From DATAQC01 sp038232455 (GTDB lineage Bacteria; Actinomycetota; Acidimicrobiia; Acidimicrobiales; AC-14), in NCBI GenBank assembly GCA_038232455.1, contig JBBSHU010000001.1:13823-77822 (forward strand): DNA of 64,000 bases. Reading direction: 5' to 3'. Under the pieces are notes generated by a model, which searched no databases, was not told where the DNA came from, and saw nothing but the letters and a program-made list of their open reading frames with translations. Shown one piece after another: positions 1 to 9,096 of the stretch. A program made the translations under genes and the position numbers. How positions within the stretch are numbered: position 1 is the stretch's first letter; each line of letters opens with the position of its first letter.

Positions 1-803
1 ATGACCAGACCTCCGGCCTCGGGCTGACGCCGACGGATGACCAGTAGCTGCTCATGGGCCTGGCGCAGCACGTGCGGCAGCCACTCGCCTCCCACCGAGT
101 ACGCGGTGCGCAGGCGATGACCGGCCTGGGCGGAGCCGAGGGGATCTGCGAAACCGTGGGCGTGCACGCTGCCGTCAGGGGCGCTCCACTCCATCATCCC
201 GTCGACGCGGGGGAAGTAGACGGGGCGCACGACTCCGCCGTCTGCAAGGGCGTCGCCGTAGCCGTACTCGTAGTCGGCAACCGCTTCGTCGGCGGCGTAG
301 CGGACGAACGGAATGGCATGGGTGTCAGAGCGGAAGGGCGTTCCCGACAGGGCCAGGCGCCGGGGCGCGGTCTCGAAGGACTTGCGCAGGGCGTCCCCCC
401 AAGCCCGGTCCTCGGCGGCGTGGTGGATCTCGTCGAAGATGACCATGGCGTTGTCGGCCAGGGCCCTCAGGGCACCGGCGCAGCCGGCCGCCTGTTGGTA
501 GGTCGTGATGATCCCATGCATGTCCGGGGCCACGACCCCGTCCGCCGCCGACCACCGCCAGTCGAGGTGCAGATCGAAGCTGGACGCCGCCTGGGCCCAC
601 TGCACCTTGAGGTGGGCCGTGGGAACGACGACAACCAGACGGAGGCTGGGGTCGGCGGCCAAGGCCTGCCGGGCGGCGGTCAGGGCGAAGGTGGTCTTGC
701 CGGCGCCGGGCGTGGCGACGGCCAGGAAGTCCGACGAGGCGATGGCCCCCACCCGTTCGAGCGCGGCCTTCTGCCAGGGGCGGAGAGTGACGGTGCGGGC
801 CAT
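1..803 (-). CDS. DEAD/DEAH-box (SF2) helicase, 3' end outside window
   Basis: The first 267 codons of a superfamily 2 nucleic-acid helicase or translocase are present and the frame is still open at the window edge. From the N-terminus one sees a Q-motif-like RPWQ at residues 8-11, Walker A (ATPGAGKTT, about 30-38), the DEAD-box variant DEIHH near residue 122 and the coupling motif SGTP about 30 residues later. The helicase C-terminal domain would lie outside. The ATG at 801-803 opens directly before the Q motif, so the start is well placed. The protein probably unwinds or remodels DNA or RNA with ATP, but its substrate cannot be read from this half. It lies 151 bp downstream of the ABC-F gene on the same strand. 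Confidence 0.88.
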   Translation of the reverse strand, partial: MARTVTLRPWQKAALERVGAIASSDFLAVATPGAGKTTFALTAARQALAADPSLRLVVVVPTAHLKVQWAQAASSFDLHLDWRWSAADGVVAPDMHGIITTYQQAAGCAGALRALADNAMVIFDEIHHAAEDRAWGDALRKSFETAPRRLALSGTPFRSDTHAIPFVRYAADEAVADYEYGYGDALADGGVVRPVYFPRVDGMMEWSAPDGSVHAHGFADPLGSAQAGHRLRTAYSVGGEWLPHVLRQAHEQLLVIRRRQPEAGGLV

Positions 804-954
804 GACGGGAGGTCGATGATGCCAGGCCCGGCCCCGCTGCTCGCGCACCCCGCCACGCAGGGCACGGGTAGGGTATGTTCACCAGCGCCGCAGAACGTCT
901 CTGGGGCGAGAGTAGTGAGCGGTCCGGCGGTACGACCTCCGCCCGGACGGTTCC

Positions 955-2574
955 TCAGCCCAGGGCGAGGGTGCGGTCGATGCGGACGGCGTCGAGGAGG
1001 CGACGATCGTGGGTGACGAGCACGAGGGTGCCGTCGTAGCCCTCGAGGGCGTCCTCCAGTTGTTCGATGGCCGGGAGGTCGAGGTGATTGGTGGGCTCGT
1101 CGAGGACGAGGCAGTTGACACCCCTGGCCATGAGCACGGCCAGCGTGGCCCGGGTTCGTTCACCGGGCGTGAGCGACATCGCCGGGCGATTGACGTGGTC
1201 GGCGCCCAGCCCGAACTTGGCCAGCAGTGAGCGGGCCTCGGACTGCACCTCGGTCCCGCTCTCGGCCAGGAAGGCGGCCAGCAGCGTGTCGCCCCCGGCG
1301 AGGCGGCCGCGCCCCTGGTCGACCTCGCCGACCACCACGCCGGGACCGAGCCACCGCTCTCCCGCGGCGAGGGGGACCCGACCGAGGATCGCCGCCAGCA
1401 ACGTCGACTTGCCGCTGCCGTTCGATCCGAGGATCGCCAGTCGGTCACCCCAGTTGATCTCGACGTCGATGGGCCCGAGCCGAAACGCTCCTCGCTCGAC
1501 GACCGCGCCATCGAGGCGGGCCACGACGTCGCCGCTGCGAGGGGCAGAGGCAACCGAGAACCGGAGGTCCCACGCCTCCCACGGCTTGTCCACCGGCGTG
1601 AGGCGCTTGATGGCCTTCTCGGTGACGCGCACCTTGGCCGCCTGCTTCTCGGTGCGGTTGGTGAAGAACCCTCGCTGGGCCTTGTCGTGGTCGCGCGGCC
1701 GGGTCTTGGCCGCGCGCACCCCCTGGACGGCCCACTGGCGCTGGGTCCGGACTCGCTCCTGGAGGCCGCGACTGGTGGTCCGGTGCTCCTCGAAGGTCTC
1801 CTCGGCGTGGCGGCGCGCCGTCGCCCGTTCCTCGAGGTAGGCCCGCCATCCGCCGTCGAAGACCGACGCGGTGTGTCCGTGTTCGTGGATCTCGCACACC
1901 GAGGTGATGGTGCGCTCGAGAAACGCCCGGTCGTGAGACACGATCACCGCGCCGACCGCCAGCGTGCGGAGAAAACCCTCCAGCCGCTCCAGCCCGGCGA
2001 AGTCCAGGTCGTTGGTGGGCTCGTCGAGGAGGAACACGTCGAACTGCGACAGGAGGACACCGGCCATGGACGCCCGGGCCGCCTCGCCTCCGGACAGCGT
2101 GGCCGTGTCCTGGTCGAGAAGTTCAGGAGCCAGGCCGAGCTCGGCCCAGAGAGGACCGATCCGACTCTCGAGGTCGGCGCCACCGAGTGCCATCCAGCGT
2201 TCGAGAGCGGTCGCATACCGGAGGTCACTTTCGGCTTCCCCGTCGGCCATGGCGGCGGTGGCGGCATCGAGGTCGGCGTCGGCCGCCTCGACCCCGGTGC
2301 GCCGGACGAGGAAATCCCGCACCGTCTCGCCGGCGCGTCGCTCGGGCTCCTGGGGCAGGTAGCCGACCGTCGCCGTCGGGGGCGCCAGCGCCACCGATCC
2401 CCCCTCGAGCGGCTGGAGACCGGCGAGGGCGCGCAGCAGGGTCGTCTTGCCCGTGCCGTTGGCCGCCACCACGCCGATGCGGGCGCTGGGCGGGACAATG
2501 AGACTCACGCGAGCGAGGACCAGGTGGTCGCCGAACGCGACGGTGAGATCGCGGGCGACGAGGGTGGCGGGCAT
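955..2574 (-). CDS. ABC-F family ATPase (ribosome-associated type)
   Basis: This 539-residue protein has two ABC ATPase domains in one chain and no membrane segments, the layout of ABC-F proteins. Domain 1 has Walker A ANGTGKTT (38-45), signature LSGGE (160-164) and Walker B LLDEPTNDLD (182-191). Domain 2 has GSNGSGKST (383-391), a variant signature LTPGE (468-472) and LDEPTNHLD (491-499). A charged, Arg/Lys/Glu-rich linker at about 240-330 matches the interdomain linker that enters the ribosomal E site in this family. ABC-F members adjust translation or protect ribosomes from antibiotics; which applies here is unknown. The ATG is 9 bp downstream of the RNase HI gene stop, so the two are probably co-transcribed. 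Confidence 0.9.
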   Translation of the reverse strand: MPATLVARDLTVAFGDHLVLARVSLIVPPSARIGVVAANGTGKTTLLRALAGLQPLEGGSVALAPPTATVGYLPQEPERRAGETVRDFLVRRTGVEAADADLDAATAAMADGEAESDLRYATALERWMALGGADLESRIGPLWAELGLAPELLDQDTATLSGGEAARASMAGVLLSQFDVFLLDEPTNDLDFAGLERLEGFLRTLAVGAVIVSHDRAFLERTITSVCEIHEHGHTASVFDGGWRAYLEERATARRHAEETFEEHRTTSRGLQERVRTQRQWAVQGVRAAKTRPRDHDKAQRGFFTNRTEKQAAKVRVTEKAIKRLTPVDKPWEAWDLRFSVASAPRSGDVVARLDGAVVERGAFRLGPIDVEINWGDRLAILGSNGSGKSTLLAAILGRVPLAAGERWLGPGVVVGEVDQGRGRLAGGDTLLAAFLAESGTEVQSEARSLLAKFGLGADHVNRPAMSLTPGERTRATLAVLMARGVNCLVLDEPTNHLDLPAIEQLEDALEGYDGTLVLVTHDRRLLDAVRIDRTLALG

Positions 2575-2583
2575 CTGGGTCCT

Positions 2584-3618
2584 CTACGCCGAGGTCGCCG
2601 GGGCGACGACCCACACGTCGGCCTCGCCCAGGCTGTCGTTCAGGGCGCGGACCAGGCGCCCGACGTCGGCGCCCTCGCCGTCCCACACCACGACCGCCTC
2701 GGCCGCGTTGCGGGCCAGCCAGGCGTCGCGCCGGCGCAGGGCCGCCCCGGCCTGTGGGCGGGTGGCGGGAGTCTTGGCCTCGAGGACCACCTTGGTCTCG
2801 GCCCCATCGAGCAACTGGCGGAAACGGGCCCTGGAGGCGGCCGGCCACATCGTGTCGGGTTCGGGATAGGCGAGCACGGCCACGTAAGGAACGCCGGCGG
2901 CGGCCGCCGCTTCGGCCCCCAGCTGCTCGGCTCCCAGCCCCAGGCCGGTGACCGCGACCAGGTCGGGATGGAGTTGGCGCTTGGCGGCGAGGATCTCGGC
3001 CAGGCGGTCGCGGGTGCGGTCCGCTACCGGGTTGGAGTCGTAGCCGCCCAGAGCCGGCGGCTTCTCGCCGGCGACCAGGACGGAGTGCCCGGCCGGTATC
3101 CGGGCATCGGTCGCCTGGTAGCCACCGGAGCGACCCGGATGACCAGGGTCGTCGGCGTCGCCGAGGTTGAGCGGAGGTTCGTCCCCCGTCCTGGCCTGCT
3201 GGGTACGGGCGGACTCCACGGCCAGCCGGTCGACCAGATCGTTGAACGGATCGCCCCCGTGGCCCTTGACCCAGCGGAAGCTCACCCGATCGGGCTCGGC
3301 CCGAACGGCCTCGATGAGCGGCTCCCACAGGTCGCGGTTGGCCACCGGTTGCTTGGCCTTGGTGCGCCACCCCCGGGCGATCCACCCCTCCCACCAGCGG
3401 TCGCGGAAACAGTTGACGACGTAGGTCGAGTCGCTCACCACCTCGAGGGGACCGGCCAGGGTGGTCACCGCCTTCAGGGCCGCGGTCAGCTCCATGCGCT
3501 GGTTGGTGGTGGCCGCTGCTGACCCGCTGGCGAACCGGCCATTGGGCACGGCCCATGCCCAACCGCCGGGACCGGGGTTTCCCATGCACGCGCCGTCGGT
3601 GTAGGCGACCGTGGTCAT
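2584..3618 (-). CDS. rnhA: Ribonuclease HI fused to a SLOG (YpsA-like) domain
   Basis: The protein has 344 residues, about twice the length of a stand-alone RNase HI. Residues 1-135 are RNase HI, which cleaves RNA in RNA-DNA hybrids; the acidic residues D8, E43, D63 and D130 are in place, as is the mobile-loop motif KGHGGD (118-123). The C-terminal half (about 175-344) carries GEKPPALGGYD followed by a Rossmann-like stretch with VTGLGLGAEQLGAEAA and PYVAVLAYPEPD, which I read as a SLOG/YpsA-type nucleotide-binding domain. That assignment is by motif reading only. An Ala/Gly/Pro-rich linker joins the parts. It heads a minus-strand operon with the ABC-F gene and is divergent from aceE. Confidence 0.88.
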   Translation of the reverse strand: MTTVAYTDGACMGNPGPGGWAWAVPNGRFASGSAAATTNQRMELTAALKAVTTLAGPLEVVSDSTYVVNCFRDRWWEGWIARGWRTKAKQPVANRDLWEPLIEAVRAEPDRVSFRWVKGHGGDPFNDLVDRLAVESARTQQARTGDEPPLNLGDADDPGHPGRSGGYQATDARIPAGHSVLVAGEKPPALGGYDSNPVADRTRDRLAEILAAKRQLHPDLVAVTGLGLGAEQLGAEAAAAAGVPYVAVLAYPEPDTMWPAASRARFRQLLDGAETKVVLEAKTPATRPQAGAALRRRDAWLARNAAEAVVVWDGEGADVGRLVRALNDSLGEADVWVVAPATSA

Positions 3619-3707
3619 CGCAGCATCTTGGCGCGCGGCAGTGGAAAGACACGATTCATGTTCCGGCGGCCGTCACCCTGGTCGTCCAGCCGTGAAAGCA
3701 TAGGGAG

Positions 3708-6428
3708 GTGATCTTCGACGGGTTCTCCCAGCAGCTTCCCGACATCGATGCCGCCGAGACAGCCGAGTGGATCGACTCGCTCAACGACGTGGCCGACGTC
3801 CGGGGAAAGAGCCGAGCCCGGTTCCTACTCATGAAGCTGGCCGAGCGGGGCCGGGAGCTTCAGGTGGGCACGCCGACCACCGTCTCCACGCCCTACATCA
3901 ACTCCATCTCGCCCGAACGCGAACCGTGGTTCCCCGGCGACGAGGACATCGAGCGCCGCATCCGGGCGTTCATCCGGTGGAACGCCGCGGTCATGGTGCT
4001 GCGGGCCAATACCGTGGCTCCCGGCATCGGCGGCCACCTGGCCACCTACGCGTCGTCGGCCGCGCTCTACGAGGTGGGCTTCAATCACTTCTTCCAGGGC
4101 AAGGACGACGGCCGCCCCGGCGACCAGGTCTTCTTCCAGGGCCATGCCGCGCCGGGCATCTATTCGCGGGCGTTCCTCGAGGGTCGCCTGAACGAGGACG
4201 ACCTCGACCACTTCCGCCAGGAGATCGGACGTGACGGACGGGGCCTGTGCTCGTACCCCCATCCCCGGCTCATGCCCGACTTCTGGGAGTTCCCGTCGGT
4301 GTCGATGGGCCTGGCCCCCATCACCGCCATCTACCAGGCCCGCTTCAACCGCTATCTCCTCAATCGCCGCTTGTCCGACACCAGCCGGTCGAAGGTGTGG
4401 TGCTTCATGGGCGACGGCGAATGCGACGAGCCCGAGAGCCTCGGTTCGTTGTCGCTGGCGGCAAGGGAGGGCCTCGACAATCTCATCTTCGTGGTGAACT
4501 GCAACCTCCAGCGCCTCGACGGCCCCGTGCGGGGCAACGGCAAGATCATCCAGGAGCTCGAGGCCGTCTTCCGGGGCGCCGGCTGGAACGTGCTGAAGGT
4601 CATCTGGGGCTCCAAGTGGGACGAGTTGCTGGCCCGCGACGTCGACGGCGTCCTGCTCAACAAGATGATGACCACCCTCGACGGCGAGTACCAGAAGTAC
4701 TCGGCCGAGTCGGGGGCCTACATCCGTGACCACTTCTTCGGTGCCGATCCGCGCCTGCGGGCCATGGTCGAGCACCTCTCCGACGACGAGCTGCGCAACC
4801 TGCCCCGTGGCGGCCACGACTACCGCAAGCTCTACGCCGCCTACCGGGCCGCCGTCGAACACGTCGGCGCCCCCACCGTGATCCTGGCCAAGACCATCAA
4901 GGGCTGGACCCTCGGGCCCGAATTCGAGGCTCGCAACACCACCCACCAGATCAAGAAGATGTCCAAGGCCGTGCTGCACACCTTCCGGGCCCGCCTCCAC
5001 CTCGAAGACCAGATCCCCGATGCCGCCCTCGACGGGGACCTGCCCCCGTACTACCGGCCGGCGGAGGGGTCTCCGGAGTTCGAGTACATGATGGAGCGCC
5101 GCCAGGCCATGGCCGGCTCGTTGCCGAAGCGAACGCTGAGGGCCAAGCCTCTCCCGATGCCCGACCCGGCTGTGTTCGAGGACTTCAGGGCCGGCTCGGG
5201 TGGCCAGGAGGCGTCGACCACCATGGTCTTCGCCCGCCTCCTCCGCAGCCTGCTGCGCGACAAGGACATGGGCGCCCGGGTCGTGCCCATCATCCCCGAC
5301 GAGGCGCGCACGTTCGGCATGGACGGCCTGTTCTCCGAAGTGAAGATCTACGCGCCCTTCGGCCAACAGTACGAGCCCGTCGACGCCCAGTTCGCCCTGT
5401 CCTACATGGAGGCCTCCGACGGCCAGATCCTCGAGGAGGGCATCACCGAAGCGGGTTCCATGGCCAGCTTCACGGCGGCAGGAACGGCCTACGCCACCCA
5501 CGGCCTCAGCATGGTGCCGTTCTTCATCTTCTACTCGATGTTCGGGTTCCAGCGGGTCGGCGACCTCATCTGGGCCTTCGCCGACATCCGCGGCCGTGGT
5601 TTCCTCTGCGGCGCCACCGCCGGGCGTACCACCCTCACGGGTGAAGGCCTCCAGCATTGCGACGGCCACAGCCTGGTCCTGGCCTCGACCGTTCCCAACG
5701 TGCGGGCCTACGACCCCGCCTTCGCCTACGAGCTGTCGGTGATCATCGACGACGGCCTGCGCCGCATGTACGGACCCGAGGCCGAGGACATCTTCTATTA
5801 CCTCACGCTCTACAACGAGAACTACCCGATGCCGGCGATGCCGTCGACTCCTTCCGGCCACGTTGCCGTCGAGGAGGGCATCCTCCGAGGCCTGTACCGC
5901 TTCTCGGCGGCGCCCGAGGGCCCGAAGCGCCGGGCCACGGTCGTCTTCTCGGGTACCGCCCAGGGAGCCGCTCGCCAGGCCCAGAGCCTGCTGGCCGAGC
6001 GCCACGACGTGGCCGTCGAGCTCTGGAGCGCCACGTCCTACAAGGCGCTTCGGGAAGATGCCCTGTCCGTCGACCGCTGGAACCGCCTTCACCCCACCGA
6101 CACGCCCCGTACCCCCTTTGTCACCGAGGCACTGTCGGGGACCGAGGGTCCGGTGATCGCCGTGACCGACTACATGAAGGCCGTCCCCGATCAGGTGGCC
6201 CGGTGGGTACCGGCGCCGGCCATGTTCACCTCCCTCGGCACCGACGGCTTCGGTCGCTCCGACACCAGGGCCAACCTGCGTCGTCACTTCGAAACCGACA
6301 CCGCCAACGTGGTGGTCGCCGTCCTCGCCGCTCTCGCCCGAGCGGACGCGGCAAAGCCCGAGGAGGTGGCCGACGCCATCGCCGCCTACGGGCTCGACCC
6401 CGAGGCCCCCGACCCCCGTACGGCCTGA
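3708..6428 (+). CDS. aceE: Pyruvate dehydrogenase E1 component, homodimeric type
   Basis: The 906-residue product matches the full length of homodimeric E1 (about 890 in E. coli). It decarboxylates pyruvate with thiamine diphosphate and passes the acetyl group to E2 lipoyl domains. The thiamine motif begins GDGECDEPES near residue 235 and ends NCNLQ about 30 residues later; GHAAPGIYSRAF and GRTTLTGEGLQH are further family blocks. An in-frame stop (TGA 3693-3695) lies just upstream and no alternative Met occurs early, so GTG 3708 is the start. The only purine-rich sequence (AGGGAG) abuts the GTG, so ribosome binding is atypical or the mRNA is leaderless. No E2 or E3 gene of the complex is adjacent. 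Confidence 0.95.
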   Translation: MIFDGFSQQLPDIDAAETAEWIDSLNDVADVRGKSRARFLLMKLAERGRELQVGTPTTVSTPYINSISPEREPWFPGDEDIERRIRAFIRWNAAVMVLRANTVAPGIGGHLATYASSAALYEVGFNHFFQGKDDGRPGDQVFFQGHAAPGIYSRAFLEGRLNEDDLDHFRQEIGRDGRGLCSYPHPRLMPDFWEFPSVSMGLAPITAIYQARFNRYLLNRRLSDTSRSKVWCFMGDGECDEPESLGSLSLAAREGLDNLIFVVNCNLQRLDGPVRGNGKIIQELEAVFRGAGWNVLKVIWGSKWDELLARDVDGVLLNKMMTTLDGEYQKYSAESGAYIRDHFFGADPRLRAMVEHLSDDELRNLPRGGHDYRKLYAAYRAAVEHVGAPTVILAKTIKGWTLGPEFEARNTTHQIKKMSKAVLHTFRARLHLEDQIPDAALDGDLPPYYRPAEGSPEFEYMMERRQAMAGSLPKRTLRAKPLPMPDPAVFEDFRAGSGGQEASTTMVFARLLRSLLRDKDMGARVVPIIPDEARTFGMDGLFSEVKIYAPFGQQYEPVDAQFALSYMEASDGQILEEGITEAGSMASFTAAGTAYATHGLSMVPFFIFYSMFGFQRVGDLIWAFADIRGRGFLCGATAGRTTLTGEGLQHCDGHSLVLASTVPNVRAYDPAFAYELSVIIDDGLRRMYGPEAEDIFYYLTLYNENYPMPAMPSTPSGHVAVEEGILRGLYRFSAAPEGPKRRATVVFSGTAQGAARQAQSLLAERHDVAVELWSATSYKALREDALSVDRWNRLHPTDTPRTPFVTEALSGTEGPVIAVTDYMKAVPDQVARWVPAPAMFTSLGTDGFGRSDTRANLRRHFETDTANVVVAVLAALARADAAKPEEVADAIAAYGLDPEAPDPRTA

Positions 6429-6455
6429 CCTCGGCGGGAGCACCGAGCGGCAAGG

Positions 6456-7895
6456 TCAGGGAACGACGGCGACCAGGAAGAGCGACTGGCCGAACTCGGT
6501 CCTGTAGCGCTCCTCGATCTTGCGGAGGCGGGGAACAACGGCCCGGTCGTACAACCGCACTCTTCCTTCCTCCGTGGGCACCTGCTTCAACTTGGTGGCG
6601 AGCAGCCACCAGGCGAGGGCCCCGAGTTGGTTCACGTAGCGGGTCTCGATCACCCGGAGCCCGGCCGCATGGACGGTGCGGGCGAGATGGGCCCGGTCAT
6701 AGCGCCGGAAATGGCCGACAGCCTGGTCGAACGGGCTGTACAGGCGCTCGAACGCCGGCACGTAGAGCAGCACGTAGCCACCGGGGTGCACGAGGCGACG
6801 TACCTCTTCGAGGGCGGCCGTGTCGTCGGGCAGGTGCTCGAGAACGTTGATCAGGACGGCCGAGTCGTAGCCGCCAACGTCGTCGTGGTCGAAGAGGTCG
6901 AGGTGGCGAACCTCCACCTCGTCGGTGTCTTGGAAGCGCTCCTCGAGCACGCCGAGACACCGGTCGGAGACGTCGGTCGCCGCGACCCGGGCCCCGGCCC
7001 GGGCGAACCGGGCGGCAAGGTCACCATGGCCGGCGCCGATCTCGAGGACCCGGTCGCCGAGGTAGGGCTGGCACAGGTCGGCGATCCAGTCGGTGTAGTT
7101 GGGAGCATTGGCACCCAACGAGTCGAGCACGGGACCCAGCTCGGCATCGGCCGACGCCAGGTCGGCGGGGGTGCGGCTCGGGGCGGCTGCCGTGCGCCGG
7201 GGGAAGTTGTACCGACCGATGCACCAGAGCGCCCGGACGCCGTCACGCCAGTCGATCTTCTTGCCCTCCGCATAGGTGCGCCCGGCATAGGAGATACCGA
7301 CCTCGTACACACGCCACCCACCATGGGCCACCTTGGCGGTTATCTCCGGTTCGAAACCGAAGCCGTCCTCCTCGATGACCAGCTCCTCGAAGACTTCCCG
7401 CCGGAAGGCCTTGTAGCAGGTCTCCATGTCGGTGAGGGTGAGGTCCGTCGCCATGTTGGAGAGGAGCGTCAGGAACCGGTTGCCGATCGAATGCCAGAAG
7501 TACAGGACACGGTGGGCGCCGGTGCTCAGGAACCGCGAGCCGTAAACCACATCGGCCTTGCCGTCGAGCAGCGGCTCCAGCAAGGTCCCGTACTCCCTGG
7601 GGTCGTACTCGAGATCGGCGTCCTGGACCACGACGTAGGGCGACGACGATTCGCCGAGCCCCCGCCGGATGGCGGCGCCCTTTCCCAGGTTCCGGGGCTG
7701 GACTATCAGACGAACGCGGTCGTCGCCGACGGCGGCCGCGGCCTTCGCCGACCCATCCGTGGAGCCATCGTCGACCACCACCACCTCGGCCGTCCACGGT
7801 TGCTCCAGCACCTTGGCGAGCAGCTCAGCGATCGTCGACTCCTCGTTGAAGCAGGGGACGACGACGCTGAGGCAGGGAAAAGGTGCGTGAGGCAT
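6456..7895 (-). CDS. Fusion of family 2 glycosyltransferase and SAM methyltransferase
   Basis: The 479-residue protein has two enzymes in tandem. Residues about 8-220 are a GT-A glycosyltransferase of the polyprenyl-phosphate mannosyl/glucosyltransferase type: VVVPCFNEE (11-19), VVDDGSTDGS (40-49) and the metal-binding DADLEYD near residue 97. Residues about 255-479 are a class I methyltransferase with motif I LEIGAGHGD near 283 and an acidic motif II. The frame stays open upstream, but glycosyltransferase homology begins at MPHAPFPCLS, so ATG 7893-7895 is chosen. The product probably builds a methylated or lipid-linked sugar for the envelope. Its 3' end faces aceE. Confidence 0.88.
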   Translation of the reverse strand: MPHAPFPCLSVVVPCFNEESTIAELLAKVLEQPWTAEVVVVDDGSTDGSAKAAAAVGDDRVRLIVQPRNLGKGAAIRRGLGESSSPYVVVQDADLEYDPREYGTLLEPLLDGKADVVYGSRFLSTGAHRVLYFWHSIGNRFLTLLSNMATDLTLTDMETCYKAFRREVFEELVIEEDGFGFEPEITAKVAHGGWRVYEVGISYAGRTYAEGKKIDWRDGVRALWCIGRYNFPRRTAAAPSRTPADLASADAELGPVLDSLGANAPNYTDWIADLCQPYLGDRVLEIGAGHGDLAARFARAGARVAATDVSDRCLGVLEERFQDTDEVEVRHLDLFDHDDVGGYDSAVLINVLEHLPDDTAALEEVRRLVHPGGYVLLYVPAFERLYSPFDQAVGHFRRYDRAHLARTVHAAGLRVIETRYVNQLGALAWWLLATKLKQVPTEEGRVRLYDRAVVPRLRKIEERYRTEFGQSLFLVAVVP

Positions 7896-8014
7896 GTCCC
7901 ATTGTGGTCCCGAGCGACAGTGGTTCGTGCCGACGGTGATATCGGGTGCGTCACGAGACGACCGCTGTTGCACGCGGGAACGCGTCATCATGGACAGGTA
8001 GTGGAGTCGACCCG

Positions 8015-8446
8015 ATGAACTCGCCGCTGAGGGCCCAGGCGTTCCCGCGCGCTGCAGCCGGCCTGGGCGCCGCTGTACTCGCCCTGATCGTCGCCGGGGC
8101 CGCGGTCGCGTCTGACCGGCAGAGCCAGGGCGACGACCACCGGGTACCGGCGCCGACGTCGACCACGGCCGTGACGGCACCCGCTCCGGTCGCTCCGCCC
8201 ACCACCGGCGCTTCTGCCAGCGCCGCCTCAGGGGCATCGTCGACACCGACCACCGCAGTGGCCCCGGCGGTTCCGGCGGCCCCCCCGGTGACGCTGTCCT
8301 ACGACCCCATGCAGGTGCCCGCGTCCACGACGGCCCCGCCGACCACGGTTGGTGTTCGCGGCGGAGGTGGTCTCGGTTGCCACGAGTCCCTCGTTCCCAT
8401 TCCCGAGTGCGGCATCGGGCCCTACGTCACCGAACCGCCGCCGTAA
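8015..8446 (+). CDS. Secreted or anchored Pro/Thr/Ala-rich protein, unknown function
   Basis: This 143-residue protein is not recognised. It begins with a short Arg-containing segment followed by a hydrophobic stretch (about residues 11-33, AAAGLGAAVLALIVAGAAV) that could be a signal peptide or anchor. The rest is low-complexity Thr, Pro, Ser and Ala, then a Gly-rich turn and two cysteines near the end (GLGCHES and PECGIG) that could form a disulfide outside the cell. The ATG at 8015 has GGAG 8 bp upstream; an earlier in-frame start at 7946 would add 23 residues without a good ribosome site. Low-complexity composition makes homology calls unreliable. Confidence 0.55.
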   Translation: MNSPLRAQAFPRAAAGLGAAVLALIVAGAAVASDRQSQGDDHRVPAPTSTTAVTAPAPVAPPTTGASASAASGASSTPTTAVAPAVPAAPPVTLSYDPMQVPASTTAPPTTVGVRGGGGLGCHESLVPIPECGIGPYVTEPPP

Positions 8447-8476
8447 CGGGAACCTTCGCGATCTACAGTCGAGGGC

Positions 8477-8578
8477 ATGGCTCTGCATTTCACCGGTGAC
8501 CCCGAGGCCGACGAGCTCCTCGAGACCGATGCCCTCGCCCTCCTGATCGGGATGCTGCTCGACCGGCACATTCGTTAG
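8477..8578 (+). pseudogene. Truncated first copy of the HhH-GPD gene start
   Basis: The 33 codons open MALHFTGDPEADELLE and end LLIGMLLDRHIR before TAG. They match the first 32 or so residues of the intact HhH-GPD gene at 9124. A 28-base run (GCCCTCCTGATCGGGATGCT then GCTCGACC) is identical in both. After LLD the similarity stops abruptly. It is therefore a broken 5' duplicate rather than an independent small gene, although it keeps its own ATG and could be translated. Confidence 0.7.
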
Positions 8579-8618
8579 GTATGGAGCTGATCGCCGGGTC
8601 GGCTGCATTGCATCAGGC

Positions 8619-8716
8619 GAGTGGCGGAGAGACTCGAACTCCCAAACCCAGGGCCCGGCCCGAAGGCCGTGAAGCCGAACCCTCCCGGACCCCTGATCAC
8701 TCCGGCGGACGCCACG
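8619..8716 (-). other. tRNA-like relic with T-arm and long variable hairpin
   Basis: Read on the minus strand, the 3' part shows a canonical T-arm: stem GGGAG, loop TTCGAGT, stem CTCTC with one G-U pair. It is followed by CGCCACT, of which six bases pair with CGTGGCG at the opposite end (8710-8716). A hairpin CGGCC-TTCG-GGCCG resembles the long variable arm of type II tRNAs. The anticodon arm cannot be folded with a 7-base loop and a T at position 33, so I do not call a functional tRNA. It may be a decayed tRNA or an integration scar. Confidence 0.3.
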
Positions 8717-9030
8717 TGCAACGGTCGGGGTCCCATTCCCAACCAGGCGGGCCATGCTGCTGTGATGGGGGCGGCGGTTTCAGGCCCGCTCTGTGCCGTC
8801 GCCACCCGGTGTAGGCGCCAATGGCGATGAGGAGGCCGCTCAGGACGAGGCGAGTCAGGTCCACGCCGTCCACCGTCCTTGCCGGCTCGGCAGCTCCTCA
8901 CGTGTCGCCATCGCGACAGCCTGCCACGGCCCTTGGTCGGCCCCAGCGTGCGAGGGCTGGTCCAATACGCCGGTGGGTTGCGTCAGACGACCATCGCGGC
9001 TCTCTGGGTAGGTGGCAGGCAGCGGACCCC

Positions 9031-9096
9031 ATCCCTGCCCTTCACCGGCGACCCCAATGTCGACGAGCTGCTGGTCAGAGAGCCCCGATACGCCAC
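9031..9096 (+). repeat. Second partial copy of the HhH-GPD gene start
   Basis: In one frame this piece reads SLPFTGDPNVDELLVREP, closely matching SLPLTGDPKADELLVSEP at the start of the intact gene 93 bp downstream. It lacks a start codon in the corresponding position and loses similarity after about 20 codons. It is the middle of three copies (8477, 9031 and 9124) of the same segment. Confidence 0.65.

Noticed and set aside
3825..6443. A very long open frame antisense to aceE
   Set aside because: It is the usual mirror frame of a GC-rich gene. Its product is rich in Val, Gly, Glu and His with no domain, whereas aceE on the other strand has all family motifs.
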